Source of the DNA: an uncultured Sanguibacteroides sp. | GTDB lineage: Bacteria > Bacteroidota > Bacteroidia > Bacteroidales > Marinifilaceae | Direction: 5' to 3' | Assembly: GCF_900543425.1 (NCBI RefSeq) | Contig: NZ_UQRQ01000001.1 | Span: 200,868-264,867 of the forward strand | Length of the DNA: 64,000 nt | Shown: positions 41,239 through 50,287 of the stretch, in pieces | Layout: every line of letters begins with the position of its first letter | Position numbering within the stretch: the first letter of the stretch is position 1 | The notes under the pieces: model-generated | Seen by the model: only the letters and a program-made list of their open reading frames with translations | Told to the model about the DNA's origin: nothing | Databases searched by the model: none | Translations under genes and position numbers: made by a program

Positions 41239-42183
41239 ATGCTGGAGATTTTAAAACTAATCCGTTTACGAACAATAGCCTTTGCTGCTTTTACCATGTA
41301 TGCAATGCGTTATTTTGTCATCGTGCCGATCTTGTCGCGGGGAGGATTCTCCTTACAGTTGTCGGATGGTGATTTTTCACTTCTTGTAGTTTCTGTCTGC
41401 TGCCTTGTTTCTGCTGCATATGTGATCAATGACTATTTTGACACGAAGGCGGACCGCCTGTCGGGCAACCGGGAGGTTATCGTCGGAAAAACGATAAGCA
41501 GGCGTACGGCTATTACCTTACATACTCTTCTAAATTTAATAGCCGTTGTTATTGCATTTTACCTGGGAGAACAAGTCGGCCATTGGGAATTCGGGATTTT
41601 ATTTCTGCTTATTTCCGCCCTGCTTTGGTTTTACTCTTCACGCTATAAAAAACGTTTTGTCTGGGGAAACTTGATCGTGGCTTTTTTAGCCGGTTGTATT
41701 CCGCTGTCTACCGTAGTGTTTGAAATACCCCTTTTGATTCATGCTTACTCGGATGTTATCGCAAAAACAGGGATCGACTTTAATGCTATATTGTATTGGA
41801 CGGGATGGTTTTCATATTTTTTCTTTTTCAACATGTGGATTTATGAAATTAATAAAGATATGTACAGTATACAGGGAGACCGGGATGACGGTGTGATGAC
41901 TTTCCCGGTGAAATTGGGGATCAAAAAAACCAAAATTTTTATCTCTATCCTCGTCTGCTGGTGTATTATATCCATGTTCGTACTTTATGCCATAGAATTT
42001 TCACATTCTTGGGCGGTATTAGTATATTTTGTAGTTGGTATATTCATACCTTATTTGTTTTATATCCACTCTGTCTTAAAGGACAGTCGGGAGAAATTTC
42101 AATTGTATTTGATACGCCTTATTATGGTTCTATGCGTGGGATTTAGTTTGTTGTTACAATATTTTTTTAATCGTGCAGCGTGA
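41239..42183 (+). CDS. UbiA family prenyltransferase
   Basis: 314 residues with eight or nine membrane helices. The two aspartate-rich motifs are visible: NDYFDTKADR in the first half and DRDDGVMTFPVKLG in the second (with NKDMYSIQGDRDD). They bind the magnesium-diphosphate of a polyprenyl donor. The motifs and length fit geranylgeranylglycerol-phosphate geranylgeranyltransferase-like or menaquinone-type UbiA proteins; the acceptor is uncertain. The Maf gene overlaps or abuts the stop codon. Confidence 0.88.
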   Translation: MLEILKLIRLRTIAFAAFTMYAMRYFVIVPILSRGGFSLQLSDGDFSLLVVSVCCLVSAAYVINDYFDTKADRLSGNREVIVGKTISRRTAITLHTLLNLIAVVIAFYLGEQVGHWEFGILFLLISALLWFYSSRYKKRFVWGNLIVAFLAGCIPLSTVVFEIPLLIHAYSDVIAKTGIDFNAILYWTGWFSYFFFFNMWIYEINKDMYSIQGDRDDGVMTFPVKLGIKKTKIFISILVCWCIISMFVLYAIEFSHSWAVLVYFVVGIFIPYLFYIHSVLKDSREKFQLYLIRLIMVLCVGFSLLLQYFFNRAA

Positions 42184-42185
42184 AA

Positions 42186-42767
42186 ATGGATGCTATTCGC
42201 AATTATAAATTGATTTTGGCTTCTTCATCTCCCCGGAGACAGCAATTAATGAGAGATGCCGGTTTTACATTTGAGGTTCGGACAAAAAATATCGAAGAAA
42301 AATATCCCGATGACCTACCTGTCATGGAAGTACCGGAATTTCTTTCCCGCTTGAAAGCGGAAGCTTTTCAGGATGAATTGGGGAAGAACGAATTGTTGAT
42401 TACCGCAGATACGGTGGTATGTATCCATGACAAAATCATCGGAAAACCTCAAAATAGGGATATGGCGATCAATATGTTAAAGGAATTATCCGGACACCGA
42501 CACGTGGTCGTAACCGGTGTAACCTTAACCACTACGACACGACAGCACTCTTTCTCGGTTTTTACGAACGTATATTTCAAAACTCTGTCGGATGAAGAGA
42601 TCACGTTTTACGTGGACACATTCCAGCCTTTCGATAAAGCCGGGGCGTACGGTATTCAGGAGTGGATCGGGTATATCGGGATTGAAGGAGTAGAGGGATC
42701 GTTCTATAATGTAATGGGATTACCTACGCAGAAACTGTATGAAACCTTAAAGAATCTGAATTGGTGA
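42186..42767 (+). CDS. maf: Maf family nucleotide pyrophosphatase
   Basis: 193 residues from the ATG at 42186 (a GTG at 42180 overlaps the preceding stop codon and would add two residues). ILASSSPRRQQLM is the Maf substrate-binding signature, then TADTVVC with the catalytic Asp, GKPQNR and the closing GAYGIQ. Maf proteins hydrolyse non-canonical or canonical nucleoside triphosphates (dTTP/UTP for YhdE type) to monophosphate and pyrophosphate. Likely translationally coupled to the prenyltransferase gene. Confidence 0.94.
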   Translation: MDAIRNYKLILASSSPRRQQLMRDAGFTFEVRTKNIEEKYPDDLPVMEVPEFLSRLKAEAFQDELGKNELLITADTVVCIHDKIIGKPQNRDMAINMLKELSGHRHVVVTGVTLTTTTRQHSFSVFTNVYFKTLSDEEITFYVDTFQPFDKAGAYGIQEWIGYIGIEGVEGSFYNVMGLPTQKLYETLKNLNW

Positions 42768-42799
42768 AATTCAAGGAAAATCATTTTAAATTGTCATAT

Positions 42800-44977
42800 A
42801 TGAGAAAATTTGTAGTATGTTTTTTGGCCTTTATTTTATTGGCCCTGCCCAGTATGGCAGACGAAGGAATGTGGATTCCTATGTTATTAAAGAAGTATAA
42901 TATCGAGGAGATGCAAAAGGCAGGTTTTAAACTTACCGCTGAAGATATTTACGATATTAATCACGCCTCTTTGAAAGATGCCGTTATCGGTTTAGGACGG
43001 GAAGACTCGCCATTTCATCACTTTTGTACGGGTGAAATCGTGAGTAACGAAGGGCTCGTCATTACAAACCATCATTGCTCTTTTGGAATGATTCAGGCTC
43101 ATTCCAGTTTGGAACACAATTACCTGAAAGACGGTTTTTGGGCGCAGGATAAAAAAGCGGAGTTGGCCAATCCCAAAATTACAGCTTCTATTTTGGTGCG
43201 TATGGAAGATGTCACGGATAAAATCAATGCAGTCGTAAAATCCGGGATGACCGAAGAAGAGAGAAACGAGGCTGTTACCCAAGCGGCCCGAAGATTAGAA
43301 GCAGAAGCGGTAAAGGGGACGAACTTAAAAGCCAATATTAAACCTTATTTCAACGGGAATCAATATTTTCTGTCGGTATTTAAAATTTACCGGGATGTAC
43401 GTTTGGTCGGCGCTCCTGCTTCAGCAATAGGAAAGTTCGGGGGAGATACGGATAATTGGGTATGGCCTCGTCATACAGGGGATTTCTCTGTTTTACGGAT
43501 ATACGCCGGAAAAGATAATGAACCGGCCGATTTCTCACAAGATAATATACCCTATACTCCCGCCAAGTATTTTAAGGTATCGACAGGAGGTGTAAAAGAG
43601 GGCGATTTTACGATGGTTTTCGGTTATCCGGGAACGACACAGGAATATTTAACCTCGCATGCTATCGAACAGATCGCGAATGTCGAAGATCCTCATAAAA
43701 TAAAAATCCGGACGGCGAAACTGAACGTCATGAATGCTGCTATGAATTCGGATGAATTATTGCGCATTAAATATGCCGCTAAAGCCGCTAACGTGGCTAA
43801 TGCATGGAAAAAATGGCAGGGAGAGATTAAAGGACTGGAGCATTTTAAAACAGTAGAACAGAAAAAAAGGTTAGAGCAACAGTTCGATCAATGGGCTGTT
43901 AGCGGACAAAATCCACAATATATCGGGTTGACGAATCGCTACCGGGAGCTGTATGAGGGAAGAAAAGATTACGCGTTAGCCAATGCCTACGCTATGGAAG
44001 CCGGTTTGCGCGGTGCGGAAATCGTCGGTTTGGTATCTTCTTTGTCCAAACTTTTTGATCTCTATGACAAAATAGATAATAAAGAGGAGTATAAAAAATT
44101 ACTTACGGAAAAAATTGAAGCATTCTATAAAGATTATGATGTAGCTACCGATCAAAAAATCATGGCGGAAATGCTTCGGTTGTACAATAATGATGAGTTG
44201 GGAGAGGAGTGGATTCCTGAAAGGATTAAATTGAATTCCAAATACGCCAGACACGGAGAGAAGGGGTATGATTATTATGCTGCGGATATCTTTAAAAAAT
44301 CTTTGTTCACGCATCGGGAGGCACTTCTTGATTTTGTAAAGAATGTAACACCCAAAAATTTGGAGAAAATAAAGAAAGATCCGGTATATCAGTTTATGGA
44401 CGGGATTCAGGAATTAGTTAAAGAAAAAATAAAACCAGAATTAACCCGGATACAGAATGAATTAAAAACTTTAGACCGCTTATGGATGGCCGGTTTAATG
44501 GAAATGCAACCGAATAAAACCTTCTATCCGGATGCCAATTCGACTCTAAGAATTGCTTATGGTAAGATAGCAGGGTATACGCCGAGTGATGCCGTATATT
44601 ATAAGCACTATACAACCTTAGAGGGAATTATGGAGAAAAATAATCCTGCAATCTATGATTATGATGTCCCTCAGAGATTAAAAGAGTTGTATGAATCTAA
44701 AGATTACGGTTCGTATGCTCAGGACGGAGAAATGCCGGTTTGCTTTATTGCCACCAACCATACGACAGGAGGAAATTCCGGAAGTCCCGTGTTGAATGCG
44801 GATGGAAATTTGATCGGACTTAACTTTGACCGAGCCTGGGAGGGAGTCATGTCCGATATGCAATATAGTCCGGAAATATGCCGGAATATAGCGGTAGACA
44901 TACGTTATGTATTGTTTATTATCGATAAGTACGCGGGAGCGAGACACCTGATCGAAGAGATGGAGATCGTACCTTAA
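42800..44977 (+). CDS. S46 family dipeptidyl-peptidase, DPP11-type
   Basis: 725 residues from the ATG at 42800, which opens a clear signal peptide (MRKFVVCFLAFILLALPSMA); an in-frame TTG at 42761 overlaps maf. Chymotrypsin-like S46 motifs: VITNHHCSFG (catalytic His) and TTGGNSGSPVL (catalytic Ser660). Arg678 lies 18 residues after the Ser, the position that in Porphyromonas gingivalis DPP11 is Arg673 and sets preference for Asp/Glu at P1, whereas DPP7 has Gly there. It probably releases acidic dipeptides from peptides in the periplasm. Confidence 0.92.
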   Translation: MRKFVVCFLAFILLALPSMADEGMWIPMLLKKYNIEEMQKAGFKLTAEDIYDINHASLKDAVIGLGREDSPFHHFCTGEIVSNEGLVITNHHCSFGMIQAHSSLEHNYLKDGFWAQDKKAELANPKITASILVRMEDVTDKINAVVKSGMTEEERNEAVTQAARRLEAEAVKGTNLKANIKPYFNGNQYFLSVFKIYRDVRLVGAPASAIGKFGGDTDNWVWPRHTGDFSVLRIYAGKDNEPADFSQDNIPYTPAKYFKVSTGGVKEGDFTMVFGYPGTTQEYLTSHAIEQIANVEDPHKIKIRTAKLNVMNAAMNSDELLRIKYAAKAANVANAWKKWQGEIKGLEHFKTVEQKKRLEQQFDQWAVSGQNPQYIGLTNRYRELYEGRKDYALANAYAMEAGLRGAEIVGLVSSLSKLFDLYDKIDNKEEYKKLLTEKIEAFYKDYDVATDQKIMAEMLRLYNNDELGEEWIPERIKLNSKYARHGEKGYDYYAADIFKKSLFTHREALLDFVKNVTPKNLEKIKKDPVYQFMDGIQELVKEKIKPELTRIQNELKTLDRLWMAGLMEMQPNKTFYPDANSTLRIAYGKIAGYTPSDAVYYKHYTTLEGIMEKNNPAIYDYDVPQRLKELYESKDYGSYAQDGEMPVCFIATNHTTGGNSGSPVLNADGNLIGLNFDRAWEGVMSDMQYSPEICRNIAVDIRYVLFIIDKYAGARHLIEEMEIVP

Positions 44978-45010
44978 AAAAAATCGGGAGAATATCTCCC
45001 GATTTTTTTA
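44976..45010. terminator. Bidirectional terminator between the S46 peptidase and superoxide dismutase genes
   Basis: AAATCGGGAGA (44981-44991) and TCTCCCGATTT (44995-45005) pair perfectly with A and T tracts on the two flanks, between convergent genes. Confidence 0.85.
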
Positions 45011-45664
45011 TTTCAATCGTTGATTGACAAGGTCCCAATCAATGATATTCCAGAAATTTTCGATGTATTTCGGACGGGCGTTTTGAGTGTCCAAATAGTA
45101 AGCGTGTTCCCATACATCTATGGTTAAGATCGGTTTTTTATTGTGTTTTAACGGATTGTCTGCGTTTCCGGTTTGTTCGATTTCGAGTTTTCCTTCTTTG
45201 GTAAGTATCAGCCAAGCCCAACCGGAACCAAACAGGGTCGTGGCTGCCTTCGCGAATGCTTCTTTAAAGGCCTCGAAGCTACCGAATGATTTGTCTATCA
45301 GCTCTTTTATTTTTCCGGTAGGAGTTACCTTGGCCGGATCATATGGTCTGAATGCTTCGAAATAGAACGCGTGATTATAAGATTGAGCGGCGTTGTTAAA
45401 CAAACCGCCTTCCGATTTCATCACGATTCCCTCCAGGCACATATTTTCGAATTCGGTACCGGCAATCAAATTGTTCATATTATTGATGTACGTGGCCATG
45501 TGTTTTCCATAATGGAATTGAATGGTTTTCTCGCTAATATAAGGTTCCAAACCGTTTTCTTTATAAGGGAGGGGAGGTAATTTGAATTTTTTATCCTCAC
45601 CTCTGGCATTTATTACGTTTGATGAAATCAATACATCCAATTCTTTAAATTCTTCTGTTTTCAT
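45008..45664 (-). CDS. sodB: Superoxide dismutase, Fe-type or cambialistic
   Basis: 218 residues, about 24 longer at the N-terminus than usual (MKTEEFKELDVLIS and on before KFKLPPLPY). Metal ligands: His in FHYGKH, His in NHAFYF, Asp and His in DVWEHAYYLD. The Gln in AAQSYNHAFYF is in the position characteristic of iron enzymes, and FGSGWAWL is the usual core. It dismutates superoxide in the cytoplasm and adds to the ahpCF and rubrerythrin defence in this window. No export signal is evident in the extension. Confidence 0.95.
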   Translation of the reverse strand: MKTEEFKELDVLISSNVINARGEDKKFKLPPLPYKENGLEPYISEKTIQFHYGKHMATYINNMNNLIAGTEFENMCLEGIVMKSEGGLFNNAAQSYNHAFYFEAFRPYDPAKVTPTGKIKELIDKSFGSFEAFKEAFAKAATTLFGSGWAWLILTKEGKLEIEQTGNADNPLKHNKKPILTIDVWEHAYYLDTQNARPKYIENFWNIIDWDLVNQRLK

Positions 45665-45803
45665 AATGTATCTTTTTTAATTTGACAGACTGTTAAGTAT
45701 ACGTTCGACTTAAAATGAAAGTTGCAGTTTAAGCCTTTTAAAGTTATACAATTTAAATTTTTTTTTGCCAAATCGCTATCATAAATTTACAATACATTTA
45801 TTT

Positions 45804-46496
45804 TTAGAGGGAAATAGGTTCCATTACGACACCGATTTCCAGGTTTTTTGTCTTTGATTTTACCTCGTTAAAGATTTGTTTCATCTGATTGATAACGGCC
45901 TGCCTGGCTTGTTCCGGCATCAGTTGCCATTGGTCTTTCAGTAATGTGGCGGCCAGCATGGGAAATAATTGATCTAACATTCCGGATATATAAGGCGTAT
46001 TTAAAAAGCCTTTCAGGTAACTCCAGTTCAGGAAAGCCGTCAGCTGGTTATTCATAATTTTGTAGTCAAAAGAGAGTTGAGGAATATTCAATTCCTGTCC
46101 GGTAATCTCTTTTAAACTCTCTTTGTCCAATAAGATCCCCAACTTGGAACCCTGGATTTCATAAGTAGCCTTTAACGTCTTTTGAGTCTGATCTTTAAAT
46201 TTCATATTAATATGCATTTCCGTTTCGGAAACAAATTGTATACCGGTAAAATATTCTCCCATTTTACTCCCGGCCATAGATTTAAACATCGTCGTCAATT
46301 CTTCGGGTTTAAATTGGAGTGTTTGTTCTCCAAAATTCATATCGATGCTTTCTTCACTGTATTCGAACACGAAGTAAGGAGCCTTGTAGGCCCATGATCC
46401 TTGTAAAGAGGGGTCCGATTCGTTACTGTCGCTACAAGAAATAACAGTAAATAATACGAATAATATCGAGGTAAGAGAAATCAATTTGTTTTTCAT
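45804..46496 (-). CDS. Lipoprotein of unknown function in the TonB receptor operon
   Basis: 230 residues. MKNKLISLTSILFVLFTVISC is a lipoprotein signal with the lipobox VISC (residue 21 lipidated), followed by an acidic SDSNESDPS linker. The rest (LQGSWAYKAPYFVFEY and a helical C-terminal half) recalls DUF4923-type Bacteroidetes lipoproteins, but I am not sure of the family. It starts 15 bp after the stop of the TonB receptor gene, so the two are likely expressed together and may work together at the outer membrane. Confidence 0.75.
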   Translation of the reverse strand: MKNKLISLTSILFVLFTVISCSDSNESDPSLQGSWAYKAPYFVFEYSEESIDMNFGEQTLQFKPEELTTMFKSMAGSKMGEYFTGIQFVSETEMHINMKFKDQTQKTLKATYEIQGSKLGILLDKESLKEITGQELNIPQLSFDYKIMNNQLTAFLNWSYLKGFLNTPYISGMLDQLFPMLAATLLKDQWQLMPEQARQAVINQMKQIFNEVKSKTKNLEIGVVMEPISL

Positions 46497-46511
46497 GATG
46501 ATTGTTTTTGT

Positions 46512-48647
46512 TTAAATTTTAAATGTAATGGAAGCTCCGAATCTGGAAGGGGCTCCGGACTGTCCCGAATTGTAATAAGCGGGTAGGTTGGCTCCTACCG
46601 GACTGGTAAACATATAACTGAAAAATGCTTTATTCAGTATGTTTTTTCCCCATATTCTAAAGTCGATGGACTTCCCTGATATTCCCCAATCCATATTCCA
46701 GAGAAAATAAGGGTTTTGCTTCAACTGGTTTGCTTCGTCAAAATATTGTGTTCCGAAACCGGTTATGGAGGTAGAAGCTGTCAGGGCATTAAAACAAAGT
46801 AATTTTATGGGTTTATAATAGGAAAATCCCGTATTCATGGTGAAATCGGGAGCCATGACGATTTTATTCCCTTCATACTCTTTGTTCAGGTGATGATAAT
46901 ATTCAGAATCGCTGTATCCTGCAGATAAAAAATAGGTAAGGTGAGACAAAAATTCCCATTTCATATCCATTTCGCCACCTATACTTCGAGCATCTCCGGC
47001 GTTTTTAATACTCGGCCCCATCATGCCCATTACGAATATTTGCTGATCCTTCCAATCGATATAAAAAAGAGAAGCATTCAGGTTGAACTTGCTGTTCGGA
47101 CTAAAGTATTTTACTCCCGCCTCGTAATTCCATAAACTCTCTTTGTCGTAGCCCAATTTGACTATTTGTGACGTCATTTCATTGGAAATGATATTATAGC
47201 CTCCTGCTTTATAGCCTTTGGATACACTCGCGTAAACGGATAGTTGTTCGTTCCATTTTTGTAAAACGGAAAATTTGGGTAACCACTCCTTATAATCTTT
47301 GGACTCTTTCCAATCATGATAACCGGTAAATTCCTGGTCTCCGTGATAAAGCAGGCTGTCGCGATAAACCAGTTTTACCTTTTCATAATCATATCTCAAT
47401 CCTACGGTAAGCATTAATCCGGGAAGTAAATCTTTTACGGTAATCTGACCGTAGCCGGCAGCCCCCCAGGTCTTTGTACTGTTATAATACAAAGCCTTAT
47501 CCAAATCCATCGGAAGTAATAATTGACGGTCCTGTCCGAATAATGCCAGGTAATTATTCGTTAAGTCTTTGTAAAAACCGAAAGTTCCGATAGTCCAATC
47601 CAAACGTTTCGCTTGAGTAGACTGATAATTGATCTCTTGTGTAACCAAATTCTGTTCAGAGCTTTTTTCATTCTGAAAAACATCATAACGAGTGAAGTCG
47701 GCATCCAGGAATTGCTTATCTTCCGACCAAGAGTAAGACGTGATCCAATGGAATGAAGTCCGCTTGAAATTTCTTTTCAGGTTAACGTAGGTCGTCACCA
47801 AATCTCTTTCATAAGAAGAGGTCGCGTTGTAATTCACGGTATAACGATGTTGCTTTAACGAATCGATCGCGTGATAGGCATAACCGTCGTCGAAACTATG
47901 GTTGTAATTCATACCCAAAGCTATCCTCCAGGCGTTGTTCGTATGTACCAACCCTTGGTAACGAAGATTATAAGAATCGGATTGATTGGGTTTGCCTCCC
48001 GTATACCTGTTTTTGAAATATCCGTCTGTCCGATTATAAGAAAAAGATAATTTGTTATACAAAACATTGCGAAGAGGCAGATTCATTAATACCATGTAAT
48101 TCTGTGAATTATAACTGGCGATTCCGGCTTTGGCTTCTACGGAAAAAACATTTGAAGGCATATTGGTTGTGATGTTAATCAATCCGATGATACTATTTCT
48201 TCCGTAAAGTGTTGTTTGCGGTCCCCGTAAGACTTCAATCTGTTTGACGTCATACAGGTCAAAAATAAAAGCATTTTTATCAAAAACGGGAACTCCGTCC
48301 ACGTATAATCCGACAGGCGGCGTACCGGAAACGGTGCCTATCCCGCGTATATACAAGGGAGTAGATAACTTAAGACCATCCTCCTGTATATAAAAATTAG
48401 GAACGATTCCCGATAAATTTCTTAAATCCAGATTATTTTCGTTCGGTAAGTTTTTTCCCGTGATGACCGTTAAGGCTATGGGAATACTATTGATGGGTAA
48501 TATCCTTTTTTCGGCAGATACGACGACCTCTTTCAATTGTTCGATTATACTGTAAGTCGAGTCTTGCGTTTGAATGGCCGTGCTGCTTTGACCCTTTAGG
48601 GCATTGGATATGATGCAAAATAGCATCATACAAATAATGATTCGCAT
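46512..48647 (-). CDS. TonB-dependent outer-membrane receptor
   Basis: 711 residues with signal peptide MRIIICMMLFCIISNALKG. A short segment containing EVVVSAEKRILP precedes the plug, which shows LRNLSGIVPNFYIQEDG, LYIRGIGT, GLYVDGVPV and IEVLRGPQTTLYGRNSIIG, the classic plug signature. The remainder is a 22-strand barrel ending in an aromatic residue-rich strand (FGASITFKI). There is no SusD partner and no CarboxypepD-like N-terminal domain, so it resembles siderophore or cofactor receptors rather than glycan systems. It is divergent from a PerR-like gene. Confidence 0.92.
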   Translation of the reverse strand: MRIIICMMLFCIISNALKGQSSTAIQTQDSTYSIIEQLKEVVVSAEKRILPINSIPIALTVITGKNLPNENNLDLRNLSGIVPNFYIQEDGLKLSTPLYIRGIGTVSGTPPVGLYVDGVPVFDKNAFIFDLYDVKQIEVLRGPQTTLYGRNSIIGLINITTNMPSNVFSVEAKAGIASYNSQNYMVLMNLPLRNVLYNKLSFSYNRTDGYFKNRYTGGKPNQSDSYNLRYQGLVHTNNAWRIALGMNYNHSFDDGYAYHAIDSLKQHRYTVNYNATSSYERDLVTTYVNLKRNFKRTSFHWITSYSWSEDKQFLDADFTRYDVFQNEKSSEQNLVTQEINYQSTQAKRLDWTIGTFGFYKDLTNNYLALFGQDRQLLLPMDLDKALYYNSTKTWGAAGYGQITVKDLLPGLMLTVGLRYDYEKVKLVYRDSLLYHGDQEFTGYHDWKESKDYKEWLPKFSVLQKWNEQLSVYASVSKGYKAGGYNIISNEMTSQIVKLGYDKESLWNYEAGVKYFSPNSKFNLNASLFYIDWKDQQIFVMGMMGPSIKNAGDARSIGGEMDMKWEFLSHLTYFLSAGYSDSEYYHHLNKEYEGNKIVMAPDFTMNTGFSYYKPIKLLCFNALTASTSITGFGTQYFDEANQLKQNPYFLWNMDWGISGKSIDFRIWGKNILNKAFFSYMFTSPVGANLPAYYNSGQSGAPSRFGASITFKI

Positions 48648-48687
48648 TGTGATAAATTTTTAGTAAGATAAATTAGTTCATAGTGTA

Positions 48688-49035
48688 TTACGAACGGATG
48701 TCGTAATAACAGAAAGCTAATTTAGGAGTAGGAGGGGCTCGAAGGGTTTTGCTCGACGAAAAAGGATCTTTGTAATTTATAACGTAGGATAAAACTTTTT
48801 TCTTTGAAATCGGAAATTCTACGGGTTTCGGCTCGTTATGAACCGGATTTTTTATAAAATCTACTATTTTACACGCGGATAATGTTTCAAAAGTCCCCTT
48901 GGATAGAGTAATAATCTTCTCTTCCGGCAAATTTTCCCGGATTCTTGTTTCGCTTTTAGCATAAAAACAGATAAAGAAAAAAGCAGAAACAAGCAGATAT
49001 ACAAATATATGTACCGATGGTCCTATAAAAAACAT
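48688..49035 (-). CDS. Small secreted or membrane-anchored protein of unknown function
   Basis: 115 residues. The N-terminus (MFFIGPSVHIFVYLLVSAFF) is a strong hydrophobic segment, either a signal or an anchor. The remainder is basic and proline-containing with no motif I recognise. It is the first gene of the TonB receptor operon (40 bp gap) and has a -7 box directly before its ATG, which supports it as real. Function unknown. Confidence 0.55.
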   Translation of the reverse strand: MFFIGPSVHIFVYLLVSAFFFICFYAKSETRIRENLPEEKIITLSKGTFETLSACKIVDFIKNPVHNEPKPVEFPISKKKVLSYVINYKDPFSSSKTLRAPPTPKLAFCYYDIRS

Positions 49036-49039
49036 GGTA

Positions 49040-49047
49040 CAAAGCTA
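49040..49047 (-). promoter_or_regulatory. -7 box (TAGCTTTG) for the TonB receptor operon
   Basis: Minus-strand TAGCTTTG ends 4 bp before the ATG at 49035, so the transcript would start at or next to the start codon. Confidence 0.55.
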
Positions 49048-49081
49048 TTAAAAATATAAATATGCCTTATGATAATATCAA

Positions 49082-49119
49082 AATTAATTGAAAAATACAA
49101 TTAATTAGAAACGTTCTAA
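49082..49119. promoter_or_regulatory. Two palindromes between the TonB operon and perR
   Basis: AATTAATTG (49082-49090) pairs with CAATTAATT (49098-49106), and TTAGAA-ACG-TTCTAA lies at 49105-49119. Both sit between the two divergent promoters and are candidate operators. Confidence 0.4.
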
Positions 49120-49147
49120 ATTTTAAAGAATTGTATTGAAAAGTAGA

Positions 49148-49176
49148 TTGCTGAAAAAACAATTTTTATATATTTG
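49148..49176 (+). promoter_or_regulatory. Promoter of the perR-rubrerythrin operon
   Basis: TTG at 49148-49150, 18 bp, then TATATTTG at 49169-49176. Confidence 0.6.
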
Positions 49177-49190
49177 TACGGCTTTTAAAA

Positions 49191-49205
49191 TTGTAATAAT
49201 TACAA
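49191..49205 (+). promoter_or_regulatory. PerR/Fur-type box upstream of perR
   Basis: TTGTAATAATTACAA is a perfect 7-1-7 palindrome, close to the PerR consensus TTATAATNATTATAA. It lies just after the predicted transcription start and 7 bp before the ATG, so bound protein would block its own operon. Confidence 0.7.
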
Positions 49206-49212
49206 ATAAATA

Positions 49213-49638
49213 ATGAGTACAATAAAAGAGATACAGGCATATTTAAGTAAATATCATATAAAACCTTCTATGCAGAGGATTGCCATAATGGATTATATGC
49301 TTTCCCATAGAATACATCCCTGCATAGAGGAGATTTATGATGCGTTATCTCCGGAATACCCGACTTTATCCAAAACAACGGTATATAATACGTTGAAATT
49401 ATTTGTAGAGCAAAAAGCCGTTACACCGATAGTTATCGATGAGAAAAATATCCGATTCGACATTCATACCATGCCTCATGCTCATTTTATGTGCATGGGG
49501 TGTGGAAAGGTATATGACCTTTCTGCGGAAGAGATGCAAAAGCTCTCTTTTAAAGAGGAAGAGGAGTATGTCGTTACAGAGATTCATCTGTATTACAAAG
49601 GATTTTGTAAAAATTGTATAGAGAGAAAAAATAAGTAG
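49213..49638 (+). CDS. Fur family transcriptional regulator, PerR-like
   Basis: 141 residues. The winged-helix DNA-binding domain (IKPSMQRIAIMDYM, TLSKTTVYNTLKLF) is followed by the metal-binding dimerisation domain with HFMCMGCGKVYDL and CKNC, the two C-x-x-C pairs of the structural zinc site. H-x-H-style residues (HTMPHAHF) fit the regulatory metal site. Co-transcription with rubrerythrin (12 bp gap) and the PerR-type box upstream favour a peroxide-sensing PerR over an iron-sensing Fur. Confidence 0.92.
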   Translation: MSTIKEIQAYLSKYHIKPSMQRIAIMDYMLSHRIHPCIEEIYDALSPEYPTLSKTTVYNTLKLFVEQKAVTPIVIDEKNIRFDIHTMPHAHFMCMGCGKVYDLSAEEMQKLSFKEEEEYVVTEIHLYYKGFCKNCIERKNK

Positions 49639-49650
49639 TAATTTATTAAA

Positions 49651-50211
49651 ATGAGCGTTATGAAAAAATTTATTTGTACTGTATGTGGCTATGTTCACGA
49701 AGGAGATGAAGCTCCTGAATTTTGTCCTCAATGTAAACAACCGAAAAGTAAATTCAAGGAGTTGGTTGAAACCGAGGGAGCCTTGACCTTTGTAGATGAA
49801 CATCGGATTGGGGTGGCAAAAGGAGTTGATCCCGAAGTGCTTGAAGGGTTGAGAGCTCATTTCAACGGTGAATGTACGGAAGTTGGAATGTATTTGGCCA
49901 TGAGTCGCCAGGCTGATCGTGAGGGATACCCGGAAATTGCCGAAGCGTTTAAACGCTACGCCTGGGAAGAAGCTGAACATGCTTCAAAATTTGCAGAATT
50001 ATTAGGAGAATGCGTATGGGATACCAAGACGAATTTAAAGAAACGCATGGAAGCTGAGGCAGGAGCTTGTGAAGACAAAAAACGTATCGCCACGTTGGCT
50101 AAAAAGTTGGATTTGGATGCCATTCACGATACTGTTCACGAAATGTGTAAAGATGAAGCTCGTCACGGAAAGGGATTTGAAGGGCTCTATAATCGTTATT
50201 TCAAACAATAA
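49651..50211 (+). CDS. Reverse rubrerythrin
   Basis: 186 residues (183 if started at the ATG at 49660). An N-terminal rubredoxin-like FeS4 site (CTVCGYVHEG and CPQCKQPKSKF) precedes a ferritin-like diiron four-helix bundle with E-x-x-H motifs (EEAEHASKF, DEARHGKGF). The rubredoxin domain at the N-terminus is the reverse-rubrerythrin order. The protein reduces hydrogen peroxide to water with electrons from rubredoxin or NAD(P)H systems. It is probably induced by peroxide through the adjacent PerR-like regulator. A terminator follows. Confidence 0.94.
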   Translation: MSVMKKFICTVCGYVHEGDEAPEFCPQCKQPKSKFKELVETEGALTFVDEHRIGVAKGVDPEVLEGLRAHFNGECTEVGMYLAMSRQADREGYPEIAEAFKRYAWEEAEHASKFAELLGECVWDTKTNLKKRMEAEAGACEDKKRIATLAKKLDLDAIHDTVHEMCKDEARHGKGFEGLYNRYFKQ

Positions 50212-50287
50212 AACCGGATTCGTACAAATTTAAAAGGATTTCAGTAAAGGAAAACTTTTTCAAAATTGAAAGGATCTGTATCACGAT

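Noticed and set aside
42761..42799. Upstream TTG start for the S46 peptidase
   Set aside because: It overlaps the maf gene and would bury the signal peptide that begins at 42800.
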